A stretch of DNA of 64,000 nucleotides from Deroplatys truncata (Eukaryota; Arthropoda; Insecta; Mantodea; Mantidae), in the NCBI GenBank assembly GCA_030765065.1, contig CM060988.1, positions 202,903,565-202,967,564 of the forward strand. The letters run 5' to 3'. The notes beneath the pieces were generated by a model. The model was not told where the DNA came from. It saw only the letters and a program-made list of their open reading frames with translations, and made no database searches. Made by a program: the position numbers and the translations under genes. Below are positions 11,435-22,689 of this stretch, in pieces. The first letter of the stretch is position 1; each line of letters begins with the position of its first letter.

Positions 11435-12393
11435 CAGGATGTTTCATAAATACTTTTACAAACTTCGCGTATGGGTTCCTTACACAAGGAGGAAAAAACT
11501 GCATATGAACGTATGTCCGATAATCCTTTGTTTTCTCGTTAGGAAGTGTTTAACACAGTGGTACACTTATAACACACAAAACTCATAATAAATGCTCGAA
11601 ATGTCCTCCTCTTGCTTCTATGCATGCCTGTACTCGTCGAATCATGGAATGTCGCACCCTGTCAAAACCTCCGGGATGGTGTCCAATGGTTTCGCAGGCT
11701 TCCATGACACGTCGATGAAGCGTTTCTGCATCCGGGATGGCTGCTCCATAAACCAATGATTTAAGATGCCCCCAGAGGTAAAAATCCACAGGATTGAGGT
11801 CGGGAAAACGTGCAGGCCATGTAACTGGTACTCCTCTGCCTATCCGTCGGTCTCTTGGTCTTCCTCGATCAATAGTCCGTGGTGCAACGGTTCCTGTCTC
11901 ACCAAGGCGACGATAAACAGCGTCAAAGGTTGTATGACTCGGTTGTCTTCGGTCTGGAAACTTCATCTGATAGAGCCGTGCAGCCTCGCGTCCATTACCA
12001 TTCGCGCGACCATACATAAAAATCATGTCTGCCTGTTCACGAAATGAATATCCAGCCATGGTGGAACGAAACACGTGCAGTTAACTCACTACATGTACAC
12101 AATTGAAACGTTGAAGACAGACTAATGACAAATGACAAACGTAAACAAGTCTCCATGGCAACACTTCGCCATCTACCGTATGTAGTACAATGGGTCAACG
12201 CCTTCTATGAATGCATAGAGAAATGAAGTTTTGAGGTTGGACCCCGAAGGTCGTTGAACTCACACTTTCATTGTGACAGGAATAACGCGAAAACCAAGGA
12301 TTATGGGACAAATGTTCATATGAACTTTTTTCCTTCTTTTGGTGTGAGGAACCCATACCCGAAGTTTGTAAAAAGTATTTCTGAAACACTCAA
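11435..12393 (-). mobile_element. Mariner-like element (DUF4817 type), internally deleted
   Basis: A 959-bp element bounded by imperfect terminal inverted repeats of about 95 bp. The left repeat (from 11435, CAGGATGTTTCATAAATACT) matches the reverse complement of the right repeat (to 12393), including ACAAACTTCG.GTATGGGTTC. TA lies immediately outside both ends (11433-11434 and 12394-12395), as expected for the Tc1/mariner superfamily. It encodes the transposase relic at 11583-12059 on the minus strand. It would be non-autonomous. Confidence 0.8.
11583..12059 (-). pseudogene. Transposase of mariner-like (DUF4817) family, catalytic core deleted
   Basis: The frame reads MAGYSFREQADMIFMYGRA at the start, followed by a helix-turn-helix region (AARLYQMKFPDRRQPSHTTF). 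This is the DNA-binding N-terminus typical of this insect transposase group. It then jumps to the C-terminal motif WPARFPDLNPVDFYLWGHLK and ends with ARGGHFEHLL. The Asp-bearing segments that should lie between GRPRDRR and the final PDLNPVDF motif are absent, so about 200 residues are missing by in-frame deletion. An ATG 15 bp upstream (12074) is also open, but the family normally starts at the MAGYS-like position. Catalytically dead by inference. Confidence 0.8.
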
Positions 12394-12429
12394 TATGTCT
12401 TCCCAACAAAATAAACTTTTATATAAAAA

Positions 12430-13286
12430 TCTGATGTGTTACGCTCACATGACTTTCTCTACTCTTGTACAATCTAATTTTACAAACGCTTATTCTCCAT
12501 ATGCTTCATGTTAATCGAGATATCGAGATGTTAATCTTGTTGGTAATATTCTTGTAGATGCAAGGGGAATATGGTAGCTTTTAAGCGATAGTCAAATATT
12601 TTAACGCTGGTTGCTATGTGGCGCATTCCATTCTGTTTGCATGTCCAGGACATAAAAAAAATGAATAACGAATTTGAGAAAAAGTATAAGTATTGGAAAA
12701 TTTAAGGAAATAACAAGCAATATCTCGAAAACGGTTCACTCAACAAAAGAAATGTATATGACATAAGTTGTGTATTTTAACGCGATCTACATTTTTTGTT
12801 TAGTAACATTTTGTCTATCTCTTATGGTTTACCAGTTATGCAAAAGTCGTTCACAATGAAGAATACTTTTGGAGACATTCCCAGGAAATTCGAGATATAC
12901 ATTTCATTTCTCATGACATTATCTTAAACATATGATATTTTCATCAAAATCGTTAGAGCCATTTTTGAGAAAATTAAAATTTTCCAAAAATGTTCCATGT
13001 AAAGGGTAGTCTGGGGTGGGGGGATTTTCTTGAAAACCTTCATGTCGCATCTCTGGAAGATACTGAACCTAAATACCAAGTTTGGTGCTTATCCGACTGT
13101 TCGTTTTTGAGTTATGCTGTTCACAGACACACACACACAGACACACACACGGACATGTTTCCAAAAATGCTTTTTTTTGGATTCAGGAGGTCTCAAAACA
13201 TGTATTTCCGGTGAAATCTCGGTATCGAATTTTTGGGTGGAATGCAATACTTCCCCTACTTACTATACGTAGTAGAGAAAGTAAAA
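12430..13286 (+). mobile_element. TCTG-family element, full length (copy B)
   Basis: Nearly identical to copy A end to end, with a longer segment after the 5' end (TTGTAGATGCAAGGGGAATA near 12550) that copy A lacks. The CA microsatellite is at 13124-13151. Inserted 37 bp beyond the mariner-like element. Confidence 0.85.
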
Positions 13287-13290
13287 ATAT

Positions 13291-14126
13291 TATGTGTTGC
13301 AATTTACAGGACTTTCTCTATTCACTTTTCTAACAACCTTTCTAATAAAAGCTTATTCTTCTATCTAATTCCTGTTAACACATATATAAGCCTGCACTAC
13401 ACATTTATACATTTCGTGTAGGCATAAGAAGAATACAATAGGCTAAACCGATAGTCAAATTTTTAAAGAGTGGATCGTTATTCGATGGCTTTGAAATTCC
13501 ATATTGTTTGCATGACCATGAGAAAAACGAAAAGGGATCTGCCACTTGTAAAGGTATAAGTAACGAACAATATCTCAAAAGTGGTTAACGTTACAGCAAA
13601 AACATTATTTTTATTTATTTTATTATTATTATTTTATTTTTCATACTTTTTTATATAATATATAAGTTTTTGTCTATCTCTTGCGGTTTAGCTGTTATAC
13701 AAAATTCATTCAGAATGAAGAGGGCTTCACGGGTTATTCTCAGAAATTGAAGATATATATTTTATTTTCATGAGAACATTTTAAAAATATTGTATTATAA
13801 TCAAAATTATTAGAGCCACTTTTGAGAAGATAAAAAATGAGGAAAAAGTTGCGACGTAAAGGGTAGTTTGGTGTGGAGGATTTACTTGAAAATCTCCGTG
13901 TCGCATAGTTGGAAGTTAGTGAATTTAAATACCAACTTTGGTATGTAACTAAGTTTTTCGTTTTTGAGTTATGCTGCTAACAGGCACACCCTCCCACAGA
14001 TACCTTTTCCTAAAAATATATATTTTTTTATGTTCAGGGCTCAACACATGTACCTTTGTTGAAATCTTGATATGGAATACAAGCAGTACTTGCTCTACTT
14101 CCTATAGTTAGTAGCAGAGAAAGTAA
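13291..14126 (+). mobile_element. TCTG-family element, old diverged copy (copy C)
   Basis: Follows copy B almost directly. It keeps the family order: TATGTGTTGC start, GACTTTCTCT, TTTGTCTATCTCTTGCGGTT, CATTCAGAATGAAG, and a GTAGCAGAGAAAGTAAAC end. It carries many substitutions and an AT-rich expansion at 13600-13665. It shows that the family has been active over a long time. Confidence 0.75.
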
Positions 14127-14675
14127 ACATTATACCTGCAAGACAGTAATAGTTACCCAGGTATGATGCAGTACCAATTGAATTACATGCTGAAACAACA
14201 CTCACTTTTTTTGGCATGAGCGGCCATAGCATACTTTAGTATAGAAATTTCAAACGCAAAACCACGAATACTTAAAAATGGCTAACGCTACGGATGAAGC
14301 TATTTCGTCACACAAATTGTTTACATATTATAATGAGTTCTGTATTTTCACTTGGGCATGTCTTCATGTCACTTGTTGATTTTAATAAGAAGCATTAAAA
14401 ACATTTCTCAGAAAATGAAAACATAACGTCAAATTTTCCAAAAAAAATACTGTTTGGGTTGGAAGAACTTTCCAAAAAGTACTTATAATGTAGTTTATGG
14501 GTTACTATTTACTAGAGGTGGAGAAAAACTCAGTATGTTCCCAAACGAGAGTAAAGTACAACCTTAACTGAAATATACTCTTGGTCCTTGTCTAACTCGG
14601 GCAAGGGCCATGCTCTGACATTCAAGTTTCACACATAGTTTTTATTTTGCTCTATGGTTTTATTCTAAGAAACAA
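14127..14675. other. No clear feature; possible very old TCTG relic
   Basis: About 14250-14480 has faint TCTG-family phrases (an AAAAATGGCTAACGCTAC segment and CTCAGAAAATGAAAAC) but no ends. Nothing else was recognised. Confidence 0.3.
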
Positions 14676-14900
14676 TCTGATGTGTTACACTCACATGACT
14701 TTCTCTGCTCTTGTAAAAACTATTTTTTACAAACGCTTATTCTCCATCTACTTCATGTTAATCAAGATAAACATTTTTAGAAACTATCTAATTGTTAATT
14801 TTCTTGTAGGTGCAAGGCTTTAAGCGATTGTCAAATGTTTTAAGAGCTGGTTACTATGTGGAGCTTTCCGTTCTCTTTGCATCTCCAGGACATAAAAAAT
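14676..14900 (+). mobile_element. TCTG-family 5' end joined to coding relic (copy D)
   Basis: Starts with the standard TCTGATGTGTTACACTCACA and follows the family to the GACATAAAAAAT position. It then departs into a protein-coding relic on the other strand instead of the usual non-coding middle. No 3' half of this copy resumes downstream; the next TCTG copy at 15670 is complete by itself. It is either a truncated copy next to unrelated DNA or the left end of a longer relative. Confidence 0.7.
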
Positions 14901-15366
14901 AAGAGCTATAGATTTTAACTGTGCAGTAAACACACCGTAGTGATAGCACTGGAAAAATGTTTTTAACACACTGCCTAAATCCCTCTGTATGATCCCTTGT
15001 AATGCAAAATTGTTTGTCACGGCATTGCAGATTACTTTTACATCATCAATTACAATATCCTGCAGGCAAACCTCATCAGCGCACAAGTAAGGCGGATATG
15101 GCATTACATCATCAAAATTTGAAATTGATTTTAAGTGCAAATCATTGCCTAGATGAATTTTATCAATTACTTCAGAATTCCAAGCATCAATATTTATTAC
15201 AGTTGAAAAAATAACGCCATCACCGACTTGCTTGTGCACTGTGTGTTTTTAGCCTCACCAAATATGTCGTTATTTTGGCTCAAGTACCAGCAATCACTTT
15301 GGCTGCTTTCACGGAAAACAACTTCTTAACATTAAAATTAAAACTAGTTCGTTTCTTACTAGGCAT
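14901..15366 (-). pseudogene. Broken gene, possible cysteine-protease-like domain of a transposon
   Basis: The minus-strand start ATG at 15366 gives MPSKKRTSFNFNVKKLFSVK and an in-frame stop. A shifted frame then gives about 110 residues: GDGVIFSTVINIDAWNSEVI, a GNDLHLKSI motif, PYLCADEVC and SVLKTFFQCYHYGVFT. The spacing of W...VIDKI...GNDLH...ADEV...LKTFF...YGVFT resembles the OTU/C76-like cysteine-protease-like domain often found beside PIF1-type helicases in insect transposons. That assignment is from memory of the pattern, not a search. The C-terminal end runs into TCTG-family sequence (14820-14900). No catalytic triad can be shown because the ends of the domain are missing. Confidence 0.35.
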
Positions 15367-15424
15367 TATGAAAAGTCTTAAAACGTAAACCAGTAAACAA
15401 AGAACAGAAACCAAAACAGAAACA

Positions 15425-15575
15425 CCTGAAAATGGGACTATAACAAATAATATATGAATGAATAAAGTGAAACAGCCCTTAAACCTGGGAAACAAAAAAT
15501 ATAAACTAAAATAGGAACATTTAAAATGCTACTATAACGAACAATAAGATATGAATTAATAAAATGAAACGATCT
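15425..15575. repeat. Imperfect direct repeat upstream of the broken gene
   Basis: A block starting near 15427 (AAAATGGGACTATAACAAAT) recurs in diverged form near 15518 (AAAATGCTACTATAACGAAC), each followed by ATGAAT(G)AATAAA(G)TGAAAC. The period is about 90 bp, in two copies. It lies on the 5' side of the minus-strand pseudogene. Confidence 0.6.
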
Positions 15576-15669
15576 TACGAAATTGGTTCAAATCAGCATT
15601 CCTTTGAAGCAAAAGCCGATAGAAGATGCACAAAATCATAGCAGTTCGTTTATTTCTTAGTATAAAAAA

Positions 15670-16640
15670 TCTGATGTGTTACACTCACATGACTTTCTCT
15701 ACTCTTGTACAAACTATTTTTACAAACTCTTATTCTCCATATATTTCATATTAATCGAGATAAACATTTGCAGAAACGATCTTTTGACACGCAAAGAGAA
15801 TTACATTTACACATAGCGACCAGTTCTAAAAATATTTGACTATCGCTTAAGGCCTACTATGTTCCCATTGTTTTGTATTTGCAAGGGCAATATAGGAATA
15901 CAGTAGCCTTTAAGCACATACATATCTCTTAATAGCTGGTTACTATGTGCAGCACCATTCTCTTTGCCACAGATTGATACTCTTTGCATATGCAAGACAA
16001 AAAAATGAATAACGAATTCCCATTTGAGAAAATGTGTAAGTATTGGAAAATTTAAGGGAATAACAAGCAATATCTCGAAAATGGTTCACTCAACAACAAC
16101 AAAAAATGTATATGACATAAATTGTGTATTTTAACGCATTCTACATTTTTTGTGCAGTAAAATTTTGTCTATCTCTTATGGTTTACCAGTTATACAAAAG
16201 TCGTTCACAATGAAGAATACTTTTGGAGACATTCCCAGAAAATTCAAGATATACCTACATTTTATTTGTCATGAAAATATCTTAAACATATGATATTTTA
16301 ATCAAAATCGTTAGAGCCATTTTTGAGAAAATTAAAATGTTCGAAAAATGTTCCACGTAAAGGGTAATCTGGGGTAGGGGGATTTTCTTGAAAACCTTCG
16401 TGTCGCATCTCTGGAAGATATTGAACCTAAATACCAAGTTTGGTGTTTATCCGACTGTTCGTTTCTGAGTTTTGCTGTTCACAGACACACACACGAAACA
16501 CACACGGACATGTTTCCAAAAATGCTTTTTTTGGATTCAGGGGGTCTCAAAACATATGTCTCCGGTGAAATCTTGATATCGAATTTTTGGGTGGAATGCA
16601 ATACTTCCCCTACTTACTATACGTAGTAGCGAAAGTAAAA
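15670..16640 (+). mobile_element. TCTG-family element, long subtype (copy E)
   Basis: A complete 0.97-kb copy with standard ends and an extra segment of about 100 bp (15785-15960) seen also in copies K, P2 and V (CTCTTAATAGCTGGTTACTA). CA microsatellite near 16483-16504. Confidence 0.85.
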
Positions 16641-16957
16641 ATGGAGAGTTACGCGTCACACTTTTTATTTTAATAGCTGTAAATACTATGCACGTTTTAA
16701 TTACACTATTAAACGCTAACCTGCATGCTTGTTTATTCTCTGAAAGCAGCACCAACTCTCAGGGAATGAGTTTGCTCTAGCTGAGCGATAGGTGGCAAGT
16801 CAGCTCTCTGCCGTAAAACAACCTCTATTTCACAAGGAGAAATGTGCTGTTGGTTGGGTGGGCCCAGGTTAAATAAACGCTTGCCCGGATAATATGGAGC
16901 AGGTAGAAGCACTGAGTGTGAGACCTGTTTTGTACATTTTCTAGACATTTACTAGAC
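16641..16957. other. No recognisable feature
   Basis: Holds a 71-codon minus-strand open frame (16733-16948) with no recognisable domain and no supporting signals. Confidence 0.4.
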
Positions 16958-17264
16958 TCGGGGCGCCGCCGTGGCCGAGTGGTTAGACCGCTCGCCTCTC
17001 ACCGAGGCGGCCCGGGTTCAATACCAGGGACCCGCATGTGGTGGACAAAGCGGCGTCTGGGCGGGTTTTCTCCGGGTTCTGTGGTTTCCCCCGTCATTCA
17101 TTCCACCAACTGCTCCATCATCACCTTTCCTTCCTCCCATACCAGGCATCGGGCTGATCACCCATCCTGGATATTCTGTCTGATCCTCTGACCCCAGGCA
17201 CCCGCCTGTAAGTCCTGGGGGGTGTAAGTCCTACACTTTTAGTGGAATAAATAATAATATAAAC
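16958..17264 (+). mobile_element. tRNA-derived SINE
   Basis: Begins with a tRNA-like head: A box TGGCCGAGTGG (16972-16982) and B box GGTTCAATACC (17015-17025), spaced as in a pol III promoter. A body with CTCCGGGTTCTGTGGTTTCC follows, then an A/T-rich tail (AATAAATAATAATATAAA). No cloverleaf gene is intact. The short open frames in it are incidental. Confidence 0.8.
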
Positions 17265-18539
17265 TCACAGAAACAAAAATCCAGCTGGTACCAGTTGCAC
17301 TGCTAAATTATTTGCATGGCCATGTTAGACGATGTGTGGACATCATTTCCTTGCAGAGACTATGAATATCGTACTCAAACAGCTTCTAGTTTTTCTTCTA
17401 ACTAGCGAAAGCGTTTGGCTATCTATGTAAATGGTTCAACGTCAACTGTTTTGCGATTCAGTGGTGGAAAAGCAATTAGACTGCGCTGGTTGTACGATGT
17501 GGGCGGTTTAGAGAGGCCATATGCACCCTTGTCGTATTTAGAAATAGCAGGTCCAAGACTCTTCATTGTGTACACAATGAGATCTTTACATTCAAATCCA
17601 CGAAACTGGCAGAGGAAGGAAGAGAAAATAACTAAATATCTGAAAGGAAGAAGCTCCCCCCCTCAGGAAGTATCAGATTCCCTTTCTCTGGCACTTGTTA
17701 AACGGATACACCACATCTCCACTCATATAAAAACGATTCTTCTATCCACGTTACCTTACAATACACAAAACACAACTGTAAGTCAGTTTTTGTTACTAAT
17801 GAACTCATGTGAGAATCCTTGTACGATGTCACATGACACTTCAAGACCTAAACACGTAATGAAGAATACGGCAAATACTAGAAAAAACTTCTTTGACATA
17901 AATTGTGTATTTCAGTGAGCTGCTATTATTTATTTCAATCAAATGATATAACAGCGTTGCAGTACATCATGTCCAAAATATACTATGGTAAAACAATATG
18001 TAACAGTTATAGAAAAATGGCGAGAGTAACATTATAAATGTACATAAGAGCACGAGTGTCGCATCCTTGTAACTACTATGCTACTTATACAATTTTGGAA
18101 ATAAAAGAGTTAAATAAAAGTGAAAGAGGGATAATAGATGTATGACCATAGTACGAGTATATACAAAAGCTTAACAATTTTAAAGACCACTATTAAAATC
18201 ATGATTCCACATGTTTTCCGTTTCCTTGCATATTTCCCAATGCCATGTAGTTAATAGCTCAGCTGCAGGAGAATTTCAACTTATTTTGTGGTATTTAATC
18301 CATATTTCGCCATACTGGGTTAATATAACCATATAAATCTTCGAAACGAGTGACAGATTAAAATGGCGACCACGATAATATATATCTAAAACCACGGCTG
18401 ATTTAGTTTTCATACCCCCTAATCACGGAACGCCTAAATGATACTGACCCGCGGAAAGTGTATATTTACTTTCATGAAAGATAGTACAAAGCTTTACAGA
18501 TTGAATAGTAAATGCATATTATAATAATTATACAGCTTT
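17265..18539. other. About 1.3 kb without a supported gene
   Basis: The longest open frame (17415-17918, plus, 167 codons) has no recognisable domain. Its last residues (NFFDINCVFQ) are shared with frames in TCTG elements (about 17885-17920), so its 3' end is repeat-derived. The rest is AT-rich. Confidence 0.4.
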
Positions 18540-18970
18540 AAATATTATGGATAAAAATTCTTCTGAATTATAAAAACAGTGAGTTAATAAATACTTCTTG
18601 AGTTCTTTATAGAATACCTTTATATCTGATACTGTCTTCAGACCTGTTTGCAATAAATTAAAATATTTTCACCCTGCATGAATGATATTTTTATTCCCGA
18701 ACCTGCCCCTGTATGTTTTAAGAAAAAAGTCATTTTGTTTACGAGTGGGGCAGTTGTATATTTATTTATTTAGGTGAGGGGATTCCGCAGATTTCCTTCT
18801 GGCATACAAAATAATATACTTTATATATATATATATTAAGGGTAAAATTTTGAATTGCTTAAAATATTGTCTACATGACTCTAATCGCGGCAATTTAGCT
18901 ATAACTCTTATTGCCCTTTTTGAACTGAGAATAACTGTGTGAAATAGGTTTTTCCTGAGGATCCCCATAT
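18540..18970 (-). pseudogene. LINE reverse-transcriptase C-terminus, relic
   Basis: The minus strand reads KNLFHTVILSSKRAIRVIAK, SCRQYFKQFKILPL and, after stops, KYFNLLQTGLKTVSDIKVFY and LKKYLLTHCFYNSEEFL. The order 'F..LQKRAIR..A', 'SCR.YFK.LKILPL', then 'K.YLL.HSFY...EF' is the well-known end of ORF2 in Jockey/CR1-like non-LTR retrotransposons. Several in-frame stops break it. Its upstream (N-terminal) part is cut off at about 18985 where a TCTG fragment begins. It has no function now. Confidence 0.75.
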
Positions 18971-18984
18971 CATGACTCTACATT

Positions 18985-19320
18985 TTTTAAGTTAGTTTTC
19001 ATCTACATCTTATTAGTTATAGAAAATTCATTCAGAATGGAGAGGAACTTCACAGGATTTACCCAGAAAACTCAAGATATACATGTGTCATGTAAATATC
19101 TTTAATAGATGGTATTTTAATCAAAAAGCCATTTTTAAGAAAATAAAAAAATTCGAAAAATGTTCCATATAAAGAGTAATTGGGGTGCAGAGATTTTCTT
19201 GAAACCTTCCTGTCACATTGACTTAAATACCAAAGTTTGGTATTTCTCCGACTTATGCTGCTCACAGACCTTGTTCTAAGGGAGTCTCGGTGGACTGCAA
19301 CACCTTTCTCTTCCTACTGG
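18985..19320 (+). mobile_element. TCTG-family fragment (copy G)
   Basis: Diverged middle and right part of the family: TTCATTCAGAATGGAGAG, GGTATTTTAATCAAAA, GAAAAATGTTCCATATAAAG, TTTTCTTGAAACCTTCCTG. The 5' end is missing and the 3' end is eroded. Confidence 0.7.
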
Positions 19321-20439
19321 GAACCAAAACCTCCTCTGGTAGCAAGTTGTCACACAATTTGTAAAATCTTCCTCTACTAGAGTAAATACAACACAGTTGG
19401 TAGTTTTGGTTGAAACTAAGGTAATATACCGACATGTGTTACAAGTCTAATGCCAGAAACATGGTTAGGGTTTTGGACATTGCTGGTGGTGGCGTTCACC
19501 TGTGCGGCTAGGTTGTCCCTCTACTTCTGAAGTTAATGCCTTCGTTTGTCTGCATGGCCGACCGGCCGGTCTAAGTCCCTTAAATTCAAATTATAACTAC
19601 AATAACCACATAATGGTGACCACACATATATCACACTTCTTAACAAAATTTAATGATCCTAATTGTAGGTTCCCATTTAAAAAAGTTAAATTGACCCTAA
19701 AATGGCTATCATAGCATCCTAAAACAAAACACGACTAATGGTATTTACTTTCCCACATAGTATCAAACAACTTTTATTAAAGACATTTCTTTCTACAATG
19801 CTAGTGGTCCACTCTGTATATATGGTAGTGGCTAGCCGCAGCTTTAGGCTGCGAATCAAATTTAATGAGAATGTTCATAAACTTAACTGCACACATCATT
19901 TAAAATACAATGTTGTGAGTAAATTTCCACTCAGCATCGAAGTTTTCATTTTGAATAGTGTTGCGACCTAAGATTCGTATTGTGCATCTTGCTGTTGAAC
20001 TATACGTCCTCTTAAATGATGACCGAACAAAATATGTACACACAAACACGTAATCCAGTATAACACAATGCACGCCCCAAATTTGAAACTGGAAATAATA
20101 AAAGTTGGCGGGTGTAATGCGGATCAATGGTAGGATAAATTCATTTAAATTGCTTTTGCACATACCTAGTATTTATAAGTGTGGATTTACAGAAGAATTG
20201 TTTCATGTTCGCATCTAATTGCGTTGGCAATACTGGAATCTATTATACATAATTGACTATAAGATGGTTATGGGGGTGGTATATATCTATTGTCCCTGGA
20301 TCTTGAAACAGCAAGGGCCTACCTACTCCAGGAATACTCTACGGTTAGCAGAAAAGGAAGCAAATGTCATGAAGTTATCATCATTTAACATTAAATCCTT
20401 AAGATTCTTGTTTGCCTATGACTGCGGAAAATGAAGCAA
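19321..20439. other. No recognisable feature
   Basis: Only short open frames (68-87 codons) on both strands, without domains. AT-rich. Confidence 0.4.
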
Positions 20440-20590
20440 ATGACATGAATTGAAATGCCCATCCACAATTTCATCCTTAAAATGCCTTGCTTCACAATAG
20501 TTGTATATTTCATTTAGCAGACCTACACTAAACTCTGCAATAGAGCTTTCCTTTTCAATACGTTACGGCCTAATGGGTTTACATCTGTTT
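20440..20590 (-). pseudogene. Possible LTR-retrotransposon Gag relic
   Basis: The minus strand can be read EKESSIAEFSVGLLNEIYNY followed by CEARHFKDEIVDG. This matches the general Gag pattern 'GESIAEF...L...C.F....DEIV.G' of Ty3/Gypsy-like elements. The segment is short and no pol sequence was seen around it, so the call is tentative. Confidence 0.25.
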
Positions 20591-20599
20591 CACGAATAT

Positions 20600-21074
20600 T
20601 TTGTATCCTCATTCGATTGCTGCTGAAAAATCCTTAGCATTGTACCACGACGCCTTGGACGTCCTAAACGACGACTCATTATTGAACCCATATAACATAA
20701 CGGATAAACATTTGGTCACATGGTTACCAACATATCAGTTAGAATTGAATACTTTTGTAACACTGTAGCGACCGGGCAGCTTCGATAGGTATGCTACTCT
20801 TAGTCCGGACTTTCAGGATCAAACTATAAACCAACATAACAGAACGATGAGGACAAAATAATTTAGTTTTAAGCTTGTGGCACCGCCCGTAAACATTTGG
20901 TGACATTGTTACCAACGAATTCTTGTTTTGAACGCAACAAATATAGGTGACCATAAACTTATAAGCCAATTGTTGTGAAATCGTTGCATATATTGCAAAT
21001 ATGTTGGCAATTAACGAAGTAGTTTTAGGATTTAATATCTGTAGAGACCGAGAACTTTCAACTGGTATGAACTT
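20600..21074. repeat. Short direct repeats, otherwise featureless
   Basis: AAACATTTGGTCACATGGTT (20706) recurs as AAACATTTGGTGACATTGTT (20891). TAGTCCGGACTTTCAGGAT (20801) recurs as TAGTCCGTGCTTTCAGGAT (21364), across the SINE at 21075. These suggest small local duplications. Confidence 0.5.
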
Positions 21075-21356
21075 GAAATTGAGTTTTATTTATGGACGCT
21101 CTTTAACTACTATGGTTCTTAGCGTCCCATTCTATATTGGACGTGAAAGACCGGAAATTTTGCTCAGAGACCTCTTATCAGGCTTGAGGTTCTTTTACGT
21201 GCCGTAAATCTACGACACGGGACCATCGGCTTTACTTCCCTTCCGAAGGAAGCCGAGCTAAGGATTTTTACGCCAGAAAAAATCCATCGTCCTCCGGATT
21301 TGAACCCGCGACCTCGGGAACTAGAGGCTAGCATGGTACCAAGTCCACGGAGGACG
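21075..21356 (-). mobile_element. tRNA-derived SINE (family 2), minus strand
   Basis: Read on the minus strand, it has a tRNA-like head with B box GGTTCAAATCC (complement of 21296-21306). The body contains CTTCCTTCGGAAGGGAAGTA and ends in an AT-rich tail at about 21075. Two sister copies lie at 29430-29706 and 63808-64000 in the same orientation. Confidence 0.8.
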
Positions 21357-22689
21357 CCACACTAGTCCGTGCTTTCAGGATTAATACGTAAATTCGTGTA
21401 CAGCTCCAAATTATATTTATAGATATACGTAATTGACCGAAATACGCTGTTTTATTTAATCCTTACTGTCATTAGTAGCCGAAACTGGATTAAAACATCT
21501 GTTAGTATCTTCATTGTGTATGCGCATACCACGCGCAAGACAACACCAAGTTATAGTAATACTTATAATACCTTTTCAGTATTCTACCCAAAAATTCGTT
21601 ATCGACATTTCACCGGAAGTACATGCTCTGAGCCCCGTAAATTAAACAAAATAAATAGCGTTGAGCATGGATAGCACAACTCAAGAAAACTATTTATCAG
21701 TTCTACGCACTTATACGAGTACAAAGTTAATTCAGAATGTACAGAACTTAAATGAAACTAACTAAACTATCCTAGTTTGATTTGAAAATAAAATACAAAC
21801 GACATAGGTTGACGATGTTCACACCGACGATATGGACATATGATGGCGAGCGGGTAGGGATACTTGAGCCGTGTATGTGGTCAGTTATTCAGCTGTTGTA
21901 GCGAGATCGTAACTTTAGCGTAAATTACGATTTATGAAAAAAAAAAAAAAAACCGAAATGCTAAAATGTAATGAAGCGCGGCGCTTAATGAAAAAATGTG
22001 GATTAGTTGCTGTTCTATCACATTTGAGGCATGTTCAATAATACCAGACATTTGTTTCCTGCTCGGTGTGGGATACCCTTCAATATTCCGGGTCATCGTG
22101 GTTTACGAAAGACGGCACATTCTCAACAAAGACGAGACCGCACAAGTATTAGACCTGACAGTGGATAAAAGTTACGTTGGATCGTCATCATCAGAACAAG
22201 CAGAAGTGTCTCCGCTCTTATTCGAGGTAATCGCTGCTGAACTTGATGACCCAGTTGGTAGTGGCGACACAATTATTATTTAAAGTCCCTTAACTACTTG
22301 GTCGTATAGCGACTGCAGTAACGATTGTTTTAGCATATTAACACAATTACAATATAATACCATGTTATAATATTCACAACTTTTCACAAAATACATAACA
22401 CCAGATAATGTGTAGGGATACTGTTACAATATTTTGTTCTGTAATTTCGTATATTCGAAGAACTGTATCAGAACTTGATTGAGGAATTTTAAGGGCGTAC
22501 CTCCACAGCTTCTCTTGTGTTGCAGGTGGTTGATCCATAGAGAAGATGTAGGAGTGAAATGCTTTACTATTTTGGGAGCCAGCCCAAGAGATTGTCCAGG
22601 ACGTATGGAGATGGGATGTTGGCATCATTGATATTTGTAGGAATCCAGATTAACTCAGCGGAGATAGAATGAAGTATGTGATGGGTTAT
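21357..22689. other. Mostly unrecognised; TCTG 3'-end fragment at 21575-21645
   Basis: A minus-strand TCTG fragment is visible as CTACCCAAAAATTCGTTATC followed by a TTTCACCGGAAGTACATG phrase. An A-run of about 17 at 21938-21953 precedes a 95-codon plus-strand frame (21996-22283) ending in acidic residues. I do not recognise it. An 84-codon minus-strand frame (22374-22628) is also unrecognised. Confidence 0.4.

Noticed and set aside
12990..13333. Overlapping 74-95-codon frames containing HRHTHTDTHTDMFPK
   Set aside because: They recur wherever a TCTG copy occurs (also 2160, 45947, 59169 and 59360) and are translations of its CA microsatellite region.
16958..17040. Functional tRNA gene
   Set aside because: A and B boxes are present but the arms do not close into a cloverleaf, and a SINE body follows directly.
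17415..17918. 167-codon open frame as a gene
   Set aside because: No recognisable domain, and its 3' end is shared with a TCTG-derived segment. No supporting signal.
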